A stretch of 64,000 nt of DNA from Litoribrevibacter euphylliae (GCF_042646085.1 NZ_JBHRSZ010000007.1:124001-188000), one strand, 5' to 3'; numbered from the stretch's first letter, positions 26,017 to 35,489 are shown. Notes: generated by a model not told the origin, from the letters alone. A program made the numbers and translations.

Positions 26017-27276
26017 ATGACTCAAGCATTTGAATACCGAAACAACCAGCTTTTTGCAGAAAACGTAGCCGTTCAAGACATCCATCAAAGTTACGGCAGC
26101 CCTTGCTATATTTATTCACGCGCTGCGTTCGAGAACCATTTCCTGGCTTATGAGAACGCACTGCAAGATGTACCTCATTTGGTTTGCTACGCAGTGAAAG
26201 CCAACTCAAACATTGCGGTATTAAATGTATTGAGCAAACTTGGTGCAGGCTTTGACATTGTTTCCGTAGGCGAGCTAGAACGTGTAGTGGCTGCCGGTGG
26301 TGACACCTCCAAAGTCGTGTTCTCGGGCGTTGCTAAAACAGAAGCTGAAATCAAGCGTGCCTTAGAGCTCGGTATCTACTGCTTCAATGCGGAGTCTGAT
26401 GCAGAATTGGATCGCATCAACAAAGTCGCCGGTGAGCTTGGCAAAGTGGCTGATATTTCGCTACGAGTGAACCCTGATGTCGATGCCAAAACGCACCCGT
26501 ACATCTCGACCGGCTTGAAAGAAAACAAGTTTGGTATCAGTGTCGATCAAGCCATCGCCTGCTACCAACGTGCACACGCACTAGACCACCTTAATGTTGT
26601 TGGTATGGACTGCCACATCGGCTCTCAGTTGACTGAAATCCAACCCTTCATTGATGCCATGGATCGCTTATTGAAGATCATCGACTCACTGGCTGAACAA
26701 GGCATCGTTATTGAGCATTTGGATTTAGGCGGCGGCTTAGGCGTAGTCTATGACGATGAACAACCGCCTGCTGTTGCTGACTTCATTGATGCCATCAAAC
26801 AACGCATTGAAGGTCGTAACCTTAAATTAATCTTTGAGCCAGGTCGTTCGATTGCGGCCAATGCAGGCATCATGACGACACAAGTCGAGTTCCTGAAACC
26901 TACCGAACATAAGAACTTTGCCATCATCGATGGTGCGATGAATGACCTGCTTCGCCCATCTTTGTACGGCGCCTGGCAAGCCATCGTTCCGGTATCGATT
27001 CGTCCGGACGCAGAACAAGATACCAAGCTTTGGGATTTAGTCGGGCCTGTGTGTGAAACTGGCGACTTCCTAGGTAAAGATCGCGAGCTGGATCTACAAG
27101 CAGGCGACTTGTTGGCCGTTAAATCCGCCGGTGCTTATGGTTTTACTATGAGCTCAAACTACAACAGCCGTAATCGCGCAGCCGAAGTGATGGTCGATGG
27201 CGACAAAGTACACTTAATTCGTCAACGTGAAACCATCGAACACCAATTAACGGGCGAACAACTGATTAACGACTAA
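26017..27276 (+). CDS. lysA: Diaminopimelate decarboxylase
   Basis: PLP enzyme converting meso-diaminopimelate to lysine. The 419-residue protein has the PLP lysine in CYAVKANSN (Lys61), the GMDCHIGSQ segment, HLDLGGGLGV, EPGRSI at the phosphate site, and the second-subunit cysteine in GPVCETGDF. It lies 40 bases after lptM and 34 bases before dapF. The dapF enzyme makes the meso-diaminopimelate it uses, so product and substrate enzymes are paired. Confidence 0.97.
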   Translation: MTQAFEYRNNQLFAENVAVQDIHQSYGSPCYIYSRAAFENHFLAYENALQDVPHLVCYAVKANSNIAVLNVLSKLGAGFDIVSVGELERVVAAGGDTSKVVFSGVAKTEAEIKRALELGIYCFNAESDAELDRINKVAGELGKVADISLRVNPDVDAKTHPYISTGLKENKFGISVDQAIACYQRAHALDHLNVVGMDCHIGSQLTEIQPFIDAMDRLLKIIDSLAEQGIVIEHLDLGGGLGVVYDDEQPPAVADFIDAIKQRIEGRNLKLIFEPGRSIAANAGIMTTQVEFLKPTEHKNFAIIDGAMNDLLRPSLYGAWQAIVPVSIRPDAEQDTKLWDLVGPVCETGDFLGKDRELDLQAGDLLAVKSAGAYGFTMSSNYNSRNRAAEVMVDGDKVHLIRQRETIEHQLTGEQLIND

Positions 27277-27310
27277 GGCGCATTCTTAAGCGCTGAATGG
27301 AAAGATCTCA

Positions 27311-28141
27311 ATGCGATTAAAGTTTACAAAGATGCACGGTTTAGGCAATGACTTCATGGTGATTGACCTGGTGACTCAACATTACAAAATGGACGAGGAC
27401 ACGGTTCGCCAGTTAGCAGACCGTAACTTCGGCATTGGCTTTGACCAAATGTTGATCGTCGAACCCCCGACGTCGCCCGATGTCGACTTTACTTATCGCA
27501 TATACAATGCTGACGGCAGCGAAGTTGAACAGTGTGGTAATGGCGCTCGCTGTTTTGCTCGCTTCGTCAAAGACAAGCGCCTTACCGCCAAGAATGAGAT
27601 CAAAGTCAGCACCAGCAGCGGTAAAATCACCTTACATCTCCAGTCCAATCGTGAAGTGACTGTGGATATGGGTGAACCTGTGTTGGAACCCAAGGCCATT
27701 CCTTTTGAAGCGGATCAATTTGCGTCCGAGTACGACTTCGAAGCCAATGATCAGCAACTCACCCTCGGTGCCGTGAGCATGGGTAACCCCCATGGCGTAT
27801 TGGTCGTTGATTCCGTTAAAACAGCACCTGTAGAATCACTTGGCCCAATCATCGAAAGTCATCCACGGTTTCCGCAGCGAGTGAATGTTGGCTTTATGGA
27901 AATTGTCAGCCGCAACGAAATTAACCTTAGGGTTTACGAGCGTGGCGCTGGGGAAACCTTAGCCTGCGGTACAGGCGCATGTGCGGCCGTGGTTTCCGGG
28001 CAATTACGAGATTTGCTCGATCCTGGTGTTAAGGTTAATCTACCAGGTGGTAGCCTGTTCATTGAATGGGCCGGCAAAGGTCACCACGTCAACATGACAG
28101 GCCCGGCAACGAGAGTCTTTGAAGGTCAGATTTATCTTTAA
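27311..28141 (+). CDS. dapF: Diaminopimelate epimerase
   Basis: Converts LL- to meso-diaminopimelate for lysine and peptidoglycan. The 276-residue protein contains the two catalytic cysteines: Cys75 in EQCGNGARCF and Cys219 in ACGTGACAAV. N-terminal KMHGLGNDF is standard. GGAAAGA lies before the ATG. It is the third gene of the lptM-lysA-dapF-DUF484-xerC unit. Confidence 0.97.
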   Translation: MRLKFTKMHGLGNDFMVIDLVTQHYKMDEDTVRQLADRNFGIGFDQMLIVEPPTSPDVDFTYRIYNADGSEVEQCGNGARCFARFVKDKRLTAKNEIKVSTSSGKITLHLQSNREVTVDMGEPVLEPKAIPFEADQFASEYDFEANDQQLTLGAVSMGNPHGVLVVDSVKTAPVESLGPIIESHPRFPQRVNVGFMEIVSRNEINLRVYERGAGETLACGTGACAAVVSGQLRDLLDPGVKVNLPGGSLFIEWAGKGHHVNMTGPATRVFEGQIYL

Positions 28142-28208
28142 GTACGAAAATCACAGTACACAACTTCATCTGGCGGGCATTACAAAATAATAACGCAGAG
28201 CAGTAAGC

Positions 28209-28919
28209 ATGACGGAACAGCTACAAGACATCACCGATCAACAGGTGGAAGACTACTTAAATAAACACCGGAACTTCTTTGTTGGACGAGACAAGCTCCT
28301 CTCCAAGATGCGTATCCCGCATGCTACTGGTGGCGCTGTTTCGTTGGTTGAACGTCAGCTTAATTTGTATCGTGAGCGACACACACAACTCGATCAACAC
28401 ATGCGCGACATGCTGACCATCGCCAGAGAAAATGATCGTTTGTTTGAGAAGACTCGACGCCTGGTACTCGATTTACTAGACGTTCAGTCATTGGACGATT
28501 TGTTCCTCTCGTTGGAAAACAGCATTCTTTACGATTTCGAACTCAATGCCTGTTCACTGTTTGCGTTTGGCATCAGTGACGATCAGCCAAGAGAACACAG
28601 CACCAACAGTTATATGAGAATTGTGCTGCAATCGGAACTGCCGGAAACCTTGGCACGCTGGGTTGCATCTGGTCAGCCTTACTGTGGCGTGTTGGACGAA
28701 GACTTAACCAAGTTCCTGTTCCCACAAGGATCGGATAAAATTCAATCCGCAGCAGTAACCCCCATCCGCCGAGGTCACGACCTGGGAATTTTTGCTATCG
28801 GCAGCGAACACGATGATCGATTCAGTGCAGGCATGGGTACGTTATTCCTGAATTACATCAGCGATGTATTGGCGCAAGTGTTACCACGCTTTGTACAACA
28901 CGCATTGGACGAGCATTAA
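28209..28919 (+). CDS. DUF484 GAF-like protein
   Basis: A 236-residue cytosolic protein of the DUF484 family (COG3159). N-terminal helices (QVEDYLNKHRNFF) and a coiled-coil segment (about 45-90) precede a GAF-like domain (about 90-230). It is nearly always found between dapF and xerC, as here; its stop is directly followed by the xerC ATG with no spacer, so the two are translationally coupled. Function is unknown. Confidence 0.9.
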   Translation: MTEQLQDITDQQVEDYLNKHRNFFVGRDKLLSKMRIPHATGGAVSLVERQLNLYRERHTQLDQHMRDMLTIARENDRLFEKTRRLVLDLLDVQSLDDLFLSLENSILYDFELNACSLFAFGISDDQPREHSTNSYMRIVLQSELPETLARWVASGQPYCGVLDEDLTKFLFPQGSDKIQSAAVTPIRRGHDLGIFAIGSEHDDRFSAGMGTLFLNYISDVLAQVLPRFVQHALDEH

Positions 28920-29819
28920 ATGGCCGACAGCGTATTCAACTCCGCACTCAACGAGTTCTTACGCTATCTGACCGATGTTCGACAGGTCTCTCAACACACC
29001 ATCAGTAACTATCGCAGAGACCTGACTCGTTTCATTCAATTCCTTGAAAGCCAAAAGCTTAAAGCTTGGGAACGGGTCGATGCAGGCCACATTCGTTTCT
29101 TCAGCGCATATTTAAAACGGCAGAACCTTTCCAGCAAAAGCATTCAAAGAAACTTATCTGCCTGTCGTAGTCTCTTTAGCTATCTCAATAAAGAGAACAT
29201 TTGCAAAACCAATCCTGCGCAAGCCGTCAGTGCCCCCAAAGCCGATCGAAAGTTACCCGGCACCTTCGACGCAGATCAAATTAATGCCCTGTTAGATTTC
29301 ATCCCAGAAGACTGGATCGAGTTTCGCGATAAAGCCATTATGGAACTGTTTTATTCATCCGGTTTGCGTCTCTCAGAGCTGGTAAGCCTTAATGTCCAGG
29401 ACCTTGATCTCAGAAGCGGCCAATTGGTGGTCACCGGTAAAGGACAAAAGACACGCGCCTTGCCCATTGGCCGACATGCTGTTTCAGCGTTACAAGACTG
29501 GATTGAACAACGGCCATTGGACTCAGGACATGCCCTGTTTACTACACAACAAGGGCAGCGACTCAAGCAGCGTAGCGTTCAAGAGCGTTTAAAACACTGG
29601 GCAATGAAACAAGGCATATCAGGAAACCTTCATCCCCATAAACTCAGACACTCGTTTGCCAGCCACATGCTGGAATCGAGCAGTGATCTCCGAGCAGTCC
29701 AGGAATTACTCGGGCATGAAGATATTTCAACAACGCAAATCTATACCCACCTGGACTTCCAACACTTAGCCCAGGTTTACGATAATGCGCATCCCCGCGC
29801 GAAGCGCTCTAAAAAGTAA
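28920..29819 (+). CDS. xerC: Tyrosine recombinase XerC
   Basis: Resolves chromosome dimers at dif with XerD under FtsK. The 299-residue protein has the N-terminal SAM-like core-binding domain and a catalytic domain with Arg150 (SSGLRLSEL), His240 and Arg243 (HKLRHSFASH), His266 (LGHEDIS) and nucleophile Tyr275 (TQIYTHLD). Location after dapF and DUF484 separates XerC from XerD and from phage integrases. XerD is not in the window. Confidence 0.96.
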   Translation: MADSVFNSALNEFLRYLTDVRQVSQHTISNYRRDLTRFIQFLESQKLKAWERVDAGHIRFFSAYLKRQNLSSKSIQRNLSACRSLFSYLNKENICKTNPAQAVSAPKADRKLPGTFDADQINALLDFIPEDWIEFRDKAIMELFYSSGLRLSELVSLNVQDLDLRSGQLVVTGKGQKTRALPIGRHAVSALQDWIEQRPLDSGHALFTTQQGQRLKQRSVQERLKHWAMKQGISGNLHPHKLRHSFASHMLESSSDLRAVQELLGHEDISTTQIYTHLDFQHLAQVYDNAHPRAKRSKK

Positions 29820-29844
29820 GCACTAACGATACAAAGGCCATCCA

Positions 29845-30552
29845 GTGATACAACTCATTACCTTCGACCTCGATAACACCCTGTGGGATTCCGATCCCGT
29901 TATTTTGTCGGCAGAGCAGGCCTGCTGGGATTTTCTATCCCAATATTACCCGAAGATAAATGATCACTTCACCAAGCTAAGTTTACGAAAGCTGAAGTTT
30001 GAATTGGCCGATGAGATTCCAGCTTTGGCACATCGCGTCAGCGAAATTCGCCGTTTTTGCCTGCAAAAAGCCTTGGAGCGAGCAGGCTATACCCAAGCTC
30101 AATCCGAAGAAGGCAGTCAATTGGCGTTTACAGCGTTTTTAACAGAGCGCCAAAACATTGAGCTCTACCACGATGCACTTGAAATGCTTAATGATTTAGC
30201 CAAGAGTTATCGCCTCGCAGCCCTGACCAATGGCAACGCCGATCTCAGCAAATTAGGCTTGGAAATGTTTGAATTTGGGCTTAACGCCGAGAATTTTGAT
30301 GCCGCTAAACCTGAGCCCTTTATCTTTGAGGCCGCATTGCAACGCACAGGCTTACAGCCTCAACAAGTACTGCATATCGGAGACCACCAAGAGCACGATG
30401 TTTATGGGGCAGCTCGATTGAATATCCATACGCTGTGGTTTAATCAACACCATGAAATGTGGGAACGGGATGATTGCCAACCAGATCTGATCGCGTCCAC
30501 ACTGTCAGATATTCCCGAGCTAATCAACCAGTATCTTAAGACAATACCTTAA
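29845..30552 (+). CDS. HAD-superfamily phosphatase, YigB-like
   Basis: A 235-residue haloacid-dehalogenase-fold hydrolase. The four motifs are FDLDNTLW (nucleophile and acid/base Asp), ALTNGNADL, AKPEPFIF (Lys) and HIGDHQEHDV. Members next to xerC, such as YigB, dephosphorylate a riboflavin precursor and FMN. That activity is plausible here but not proven by sequence. The start is GTG at 29845 with AAAGG upstream. It is the last gene of the lptM-xerC unit and converges with the lipase foldase gene. Confidence 0.85.
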   Translation: MIQLITFDLDNTLWDSDPVILSAEQACWDFLSQYYPKINDHFTKLSLRKLKFELADEIPALAHRVSEIRRFCLQKALERAGYTQAQSEEGSQLAFTAFLTERQNIELYHDALEMLNDLAKSYRLAALTNGNADLSKLGLEMFEFGLNAENFDAAKPEPFIFEAALQRTGLQPQQVLHIGDHQEHDVYGAARLNIHTLWFNQHHEMWERDDCQPDLIASTLSDIPELINQYLKTIP

Positions 30553-30566
30553 AACGACGTAACTGA

Positions 30567-31640
30567 TCAGCTGCCTTTGATGCGATCCAGCGCCTGAACA
30601 CGTCGAATTTCATTGTCTTCGAACAGGCGCGTTTGCAAGCTTTCTATTTGATCGGTCTGCGCCGCTTCCGAAAGACCTTCACTTTCGATTTCGGCCTTTT
30701 GATCAAGATAGTCCTGATACCTCGAGTCCCATTGCGCTTGCGCTGTCTCTACCTGCTGTAAGCGTGTCGCAGCGTCTTCACCTAGAACCTGCGCACGAGC
30801 TTGAAACACCTCTTCATCACTGGCTCCAGAGGCTTTTAAACTTGCCACTTCGACATTCAACTTTTGCATCTGATAATCGTCTTCTAAGCGCGGTTTAATG
30901 CTTTCAGGTGCGTCTTCCATCAGCTTCACTAACGCCTCTGATCGCTCAAGATCAGACAGCTCGGTATTGCCATTTAATGCCATTTTGTCGAGCATATAAC
31001 GATCAAAATCTTCATTCTCACCAAAGAACGCACTCGCCGCCTCATCACCCAAATACTGAGTACGAAGACTACTCAACATATCCAGCCGAGCTCTATGTTG
31101 TGCCAGTGGTGAATCACCGTATTGAGATAAACCTTCTCCGACCTCTTGCTCTAGATCCAACAGCGCCCGTTTGAGTGCAATGTAGTTATTCAATAGCTGC
31201 ACGGCTTCTTCTTTGGCTGGCGATTCCAGCCGGGATTCAATTAAGGCAACCATGCGATCAATAACTTGTTCTAAGCTTTCTTCACCCAGAGTGGATAGGA
31301 AGTACTCGAAGAAATCTTTATTGGCTTTGGACAGAATTAGGTGACCATCAGGGCCTACCTCAAACCCTCCATTAATATCCGTCCCCCTCAAAGAACGAGG
31401 TAACGACTGCAAGATTTCCTGCTCTCGTCGCAATTTCACCGTATCATTTGAGGTAATCTCTGCACGAACAACAGATTGGTTATCAACAATAACCTCAGGT
31501 GCAGGAGCCGACACATGGTTATCAGAAATGTAATTGAAATCGGACAGATCACGAACGTCTGGTTCGGACTGGGTAAACCAGAAACTTAATCCACCTAATG
31601 TCAGAAAAAGAAGAGCGAGAATAGAAAGGGTAATTCGCAT
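30567..31640 (-). CDS. Lipase-specific foldase (LifO family)
   Basis: Periplasmic membrane-anchored chaperone of 357 residues that folds a cognate secreted lipase. One N-terminal membrane helix (about 3-22) is followed by a variable linker, then the helical foldase domain. SLRGTDINGG (83-92) matches the start of the first mini-domain. The family motif RxxFDY(F/C)L(S/T)A appears as K108-D-F-F-E-Y-F-L-S-T, with Arg to Lys and Asp to Glu changes. The cognate lipase gene, normally just upstream, is absent; the upstream neighbour is a SutA-like gene. Confidence 0.85.
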   Translation of the reverse strand: MRITLSILALLFLTLGGLSFWFTQSEPDVRDLSDFNYISDNHVSAPAPEVIVDNQSVVRAEITSNDTVKLRREQEILQSLPRSLRGTDINGGFEVGPDGHLILSKANKDFFEYFLSTLGEESLEQVIDRMVALIESRLESPAKEEAVQLLNNYIALKRALLDLEQEVGEGLSQYGDSPLAQHRARLDMLSSLRTQYLGDEAASAFFGENEDFDRYMLDKMALNGNTELSDLERSEALVKLMEDAPESIKPRLEDDYQMQKLNVEVASLKASGASDEEVFQARAQVLGEDAATRLQQVETAQAQWDSRYQDYLDQKAEIESEGLSEAAQTDQIESLQTRLFEDNEIRRVQALDRIKGS

Positions 31641-31676
31641 GGGCTACTGCTCCACTGCCCAATGCGATGTAGCAAG

Positions 31677-31880
31677 CTAGATGGGGCGACTTCCGTATTT
31701 ACTTTCAGGCTTTTTCGGTGGATCCGCCATAACGTTGGGTTCAACCACCGTTACTGCGCCTCCGGCCTTCAGAAAATTTTCGATATCGCTCTCCAACTGA
31801 GCTCTCAGGTCTACATGATTGGACCTTGATTTTTGTTGTTCGTCATTCGAGAAAAAATCTTTGTCGTTATAATTTGCCAT
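31677..31880 (-). CDS. sutA: Short SutA-like RNA polymerase regulator
   Basis: A 67-residue protein whose last half, with EPNVMADPPKKPESKYGSRP, closely matches the C-terminus of Pseudomonas SutA as I recall it. SutA binds RNA polymerase and supports transcription during slow growth. The preceding FLKAGGAVTVV helix also fits. Pseudomonas SutA is longer (about 105 residues) with an acidic N-terminal tail. Here that tail is short and only moderately acidic. GAGGAAG gives a strong ribosome binding site. Its location near xerC and the HAD gene agrees with the Pseudomonas neighbourhood. Confidence 0.8.
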   Translation of the reverse strand: MANYNDKDFFSNDEQQKSRSNHVDLRAQLESDIENFLKAGGAVTVVEPNVMADPPKKPESKYGSRPI

Positions 31881-31995
31881 AAACTTCCTCGCTTCTCCGT
31901 AGGCATTCAGTTACCAACTAAGCAATATTAAGTTATAGACAATTTTCTCGAATTTACTAAATGTTTGTACGATTTTAGAGTGATTTTCACTCAAT

Positions 31996-32604
31996 TCAGA
32001 CGTCTTCGTCCATCTCAGAATCGTCCATTACACCAAGCATCTGTTGCTTGAAGTCTTTGCTGACAGGCTGAGGGCCAATCCAGACTTTCAACAAGGCGTC
32101 ATAGAAATCTTTGCCTTCCAGAACCGCATCCTCACGACCAGGCATATGAACTATTGTTCCTGTTCCAGGGACATAATCAATGGTCACTTCATCCCCTTTA
32201 TGCAAACGGATGTCATCAAATAAAGACAAGAACAGGTCAATTTGAGGCTTTAAGACTTGATGCTCCTCCTTGCTGATATTGATAACCAAGGCTTCGTTCA
32301 AAGCATTAGCCACCTTCCGGGCACTTACGCGCTTAAGCAATACATGAAACATCATACGCTTATAAGTATCCGCACTGATGATGGTGTCGGGGTCTTGAGA
32401 TGCTTCTTCCAGATACAAACCGCCAATGTAGACATCAACAATCAGGTATTTTTTCCTGAGCGCGGCGCCATTCAGAACCAACTGAGTCTGTCCACTTTCT
32501 AAAGAAACGGTATCCGCAACTTCCACATCAGAAATAAGCGCAGCATGGAGAGACCATGAACACAAAAGCACAATCACCAGGATCGCATTTCGAAACCAGA
32601 ACAT
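31996..32604 (-). CDS. Chalcone-isomerase-like exported protein
   Basis: A 202-residue protein with a Sec signal (MFWFRNAILVIVLLCSWSLHA). Its mature domain resembles the bacterial chalcone-isomerase-like family: LNGAALRKKYLIVDVYIGGLYLE, then FHVLLKRVSARKVANALNEA, and DFYDALLKVWIGPQPVSKDFK at the end. ATG 32604 is preferred over 32643, since GAGG lies upstream and the signal starts cleanly. Bacterial members are periplasmic with unknown, probably non-enzymatic, lipid- or ligand-binding roles. It stands alone on the minus strand. Confidence 0.8.
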   Translation of the reverse strand: MFWFRNAILVIVLLCSWSLHAALISDVEVADTVSLESGQTQLVLNGAALRKKYLIVDVYIGGLYLEEASQDPDTIISADTYKRMMFHVLLKRVSARKVANALNEALVINISKEEHQVLKPQIDLFLSLFDDIRLHKGDEVTIDYVPGTGTIVHMPGREDAVLEGKDFYDALLKVWIGPQPVSKDFKQQMLGVMDDSEMDEDV

Positions 32605-32901
32605 GAGAGGAACCTCGTTAGCATTTATTGTTATTATTTTCATGCGACATCTAACTACAGCCTTTAATCCAGCTTTATGACGCTTTGATTAATTTTCAAA
32701 CACATTGTGCCCATGTGCCGACCGAAAGGACAGAGTATAACGACATTTTGTGACTGCAATCACATAGCAAGCGCCAAGATCCTAAGCTTATCCGACAACA
32801 GGTAAAGATCACTTGACGCAATTGGTTGGTACTATTGGTTGTTGCCAAAGTTATGCACCACCTCATATTCATCTGCTCAATGCAGATACGCACTTACCGA
32901 C

Positions 32902-33549
32902 CTAGGCAGTACCGGACAGAAAACTGAGCTGAACCCGTTCTACTTCATCGCGCACATGCTGTTTAAGATAAGGTCGCTCCAACGCAAACACCTGGTAGAT
33001 TCCACGACGAAGACGATCACGTGTAATCTGATCTTCCAGAGAGATATCATAATCAGCGGTTCGTAAATAAGTTGCCCAGGAAGTCGCCACTAACCAGCTA
33101 TTAATAGCCAACGCCTTAATCTCTTCATCTGAAATTTCAATGATACCGGCACGTCGCAGCCCATGATAAATAGCTCCGACTTTTTCAAGACAGCGACGAC
33201 TGAACTCTGTGTAACGCTCTCTCAGTCGCTCATCGTTATCGATGAAATAGGCCAGATCCCGATGTAAGAAACGAAACACCCACATACCTTCAAAAACCGC
33301 TTCCAGATAGTGCGCTTTATCTTGAATGGTTAGGTCATGATCGTCAGGAACGTCAAGTGTTTGATCCACCAGCTGTTCATATTCTTGGTAGATTTCATAA
33401 ACAATCTCGGATTTATTCCGAAAGTGATAGTAAAGATTTCCCGGTGAAATCCCAAGATGCGCAGCAATATGATTGGTGGTGACATTACGTTCACCCTGTT
33501 CGTTGAAGAGCACCAAGGCCGCTTCGAGAATTCGTTCTTTAGTATTCAT
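32902..33549 (-). CDS. TetR/AcrR-family regulator
   Basis: A 215-residue regulator with an N-terminal TetR helix-turn-helix (about 5-50; ILEAALVLFNEQG, then TTNHIAAHLGISPGNLYYHF). The C-terminal ligand domain is rich in aromatics and charged residues. It is divergent from an aldehyde dehydrogenase gene, with a 269-base shared region holding a nested palindrome, so it probably represses that gene and itself. The effector is unknown. Confidence 0.88.
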   Translation of the reverse strand: MNTKERILEAALVLFNEQGERNVTTNHIAAHLGISPGNLYYHFRNKSEIVYEIYQEYEQLVDQTLDVPDDHDLTIQDKAHYLEAVFEGMWVFRFLHRDLAYFIDNDERLRERYTEFSRRCLEKVGAIYHGLRRAGIIEISDEEIKALAINSWLVATSWATYLRTADYDISLEDQITRDRLRRGIYQVFALERPYLKQHVRDEVERVQLSFLSGTA

Positions 33550-33573
33550 GTAATCGCTTAATTGCCTACATCA

Positions 33574-33623
33574 CTAGGATAAGATTAGAGCCCAAGCTCT
33601 ATCTTCACTTATCTTATCGCTAG
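33574..33623. promoter_or_regulatory. Nested palindromes between TetR gene and aldehyde dehydrogenase
   Basis: A perfect inner palindrome TAGAGC-CCAA-GCTCTA (33586-33601) sits in a wider imperfect one (AAGAT/TCTT flanks). GATAAGAT (33578-33585) and ATCTTATC (33611-33618), flanked by CTAG on both sides, form a second, outer inverted repeat. It starts about 25 bases upstream of the TetR start and is a good operator candidate. Confidence 0.55.
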
Positions 33624-33818
33624 GGTCAAAGCTTATGCTTGTGATTACGCTGACTCTCTTCATACCACTCACCCCGATTGAATATAAAATAAGCAAAACA
33701 GTTGCATTTCTCATTTAGAGCAATTACTCTAAACAACATACAGGGTAAATTTTGACGGTTTGTCGCATCCACGAGTTATTGAATAACCGTGATCTACAGC
33801 CTAGAGAGGAGCAATATT

Positions 33819-35264
33819 ATGGTTGCCAACGTTGTTGCATTATCGGAATCAAAACGCGAAATTCAGAACCTAAATCAAGTACTTAGCACTCAAAAGCAAG
33901 CATTTCGAGAAAATCCAATGCCAAGTCTGAACGAACGTTTGGCCAATCTAAAACGCCTCAAGGCCATGGTATTGAAATATGAAAACGAAATTTGCGATGC
34001 CATCAATGCTGACTTTAGCAGCCGTTCAAAAGATGAAACGCTGATTGCAGAAATCATGTCGGTTGTCTCTGGTATCAACTATTGCATGAAGAACCTCAAA
34101 CAATGGATGAAACCTGAAAAACGCCACGTCAATCTGCTCTTCCAACCAGCGTCTGCCAAAGTGGTTTATCAACCTAAAGGCGTTGTCGGAATTGTTGTTC
34201 CTTGGAACTACCCTGTGTTCTTATCGCTTGGCCCACTGTGCTTCGCTTTAGCCGCAGGTAACCGAGCTATGGTTAAGATGTCAGAGTACACACCTCGCAC
34301 ATCGGCGCTATTGGATAAGATCATTGGTGAAACCTTTGATAAGAGTTTAGTGAGTGTTATCACCGGTGAAGCCGATGTAGCCCAAGAATTTACCAAGAAA
34401 CCGTTCGATCACATTCTATTTACGGGCTCAACGCTAGTCGGCAGCCATGTAATGCGTGCCGCAGCAGAGAATCTGACCCCTGTGACATTGGAGTTAGGTG
34501 GTAAATCTCCTGCGATCATTGCACCGGATGCACCAATGCACGATGCGGTTGATCGCGTGTGTTTCGGTAAGTCATTCAATGCAGGTCAAACCTGTGTAGC
34601 TCCGGACTATGTGCTGTGTCCAACTGATAAATTGGATGAATTTGTAGATTACTACAAAGAGACCTTTGCTCGTCTTTATCCATCGATTAAAGACAACCAC
34701 GATTACACTGCGATTGTAGATGACCGCCAATATCAACGCCTCAGAACCTGGATCGAAGATGCACGCAGCAAGGGTGCACAAATCATCGAGATCAACCCAG
34801 CAAACGAAGACCTAAGCTCAGGAACACGCAAACTGCCGTTGCATATCGTGCTTAATCCAACCCCAGATATGACAGTGATGCAGGAAGAAATTTTTGGCCC
34901 CATCCTGCCAGTGATTACTTACAACAGCATGAATGAAGCGATCAACTTCATTAATGATCGTCCACGTCCATTAGCCCTTTATTACTTTGGCTACAACGTT
35001 GAAGAACAAGAGCATGTGTTGGCTAAAACGCACGCGGGTGGTGTGTGCTTGAACGATGCCATCATGCATGTAGCGCTTGATGATCTACCATTTGGCGGCA
35101 TCGGCCCATCCGGCATGGGCGCCTATCATGGTCATGAAGGGTTCTTAACCTTTTCCCACGCTAAGTCAGTATTAAGTAAACCTCGCCTGAACAGTGGCAA
35201 ACTGGCCTATGCCCCTTATGGGAAGATGATTCATAAAATGATTTATAAGTTCTTTATTCGTTAA
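33819..35264 (+). CDS. NAD(P)-dependent aldehyde dehydrogenase, coniferyl-aldehyde-dehydrogenase-like
   Basis: A 481-residue class 3-like ALDH. The catalytic pair is visible: Glu225 in LELGGKSP and Cys259 in AGQTCVAPDY. Also seen are PWNYPVFLSLGP, the NAD-site FTGSTLVG, and EIFGPILPV. The start ATG 33819 has a strong AGAGAGGAG site; an in-frame GTG at 33789 is upstream of it. The C-terminus (KMIYKFFIR) is basic and aromatic and may touch membranes. Members oxidise medium and long aliphatic or aromatic aldehydes; substrate unknown. Likely controlled by the divergent TetR gene. Confidence 0.88.
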   Translation: MVANVVALSESKREIQNLNQVLSTQKQAFRENPMPSLNERLANLKRLKAMVLKYENEICDAINADFSSRSKDETLIAEIMSVVSGINYCMKNLKQWMKPEKRHVNLLFQPASAKVVYQPKGVVGIVVPWNYPVFLSLGPLCFALAAGNRAMVKMSEYTPRTSALLDKIIGETFDKSLVSVITGEADVAQEFTKKPFDHILFTGSTLVGSHVMRAAAENLTPVTLELGGKSPAIIAPDAPMHDAVDRVCFGKSFNAGQTCVAPDYVLCPTDKLDEFVDYYKETFARLYPSIKDNHDYTAIVDDRQYQRLRTWIEDARSKGAQIIEINPANEDLSSGTRKLPLHIVLNPTPDMTVMQEEIFGPILPVITYNSMNEAINFINDRPRPLALYYFGYNVEEQEHVLAKTHAGGVCLNDAIMHVALDDLPFGGIGPSGMGAYHGHEGFLTFSHAKSVLSKPRLNSGKLAYAPYGKMIHKMIYKFFIR

Positions 35265-35295
35265 TCCGTTTCGAAAACCTCTGTCCCTGGAGTGT

Positions 35296-35328
35296 ATGCC
35301 GACATCCACTGGGTGTCGGCATTTTTTT
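35296..35328 (+). terminator. Terminator of the aldehyde dehydrogenase gene
   Basis: A 12-bp stem with one G-U pair (35296-35307 with 35311-35322, loop ACT) is followed by seven T residues. Confidence 0.9.
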
Positions 35329-35489
35329 ATCCCAATCCAGATAAGAGCAAACTAATTAACGAACTAAATCGATAAAAAAGTTACCAATCCTTTGATTTGG
35401 AGCGAGGAAACTCCTCTGAACTCTTACCAAGCGCAGTAAATTTCGGTAACATGCCCGTTCAAATCTACAGCGTTTATGCGGAATCATAT

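Noticed and set aside
33819..35264. Membership of a catabolic aromatic-degradation cluster
   Set aside because: No oxygenase, ligase or transport gene is adjacent; only the divergent regulator is linked.
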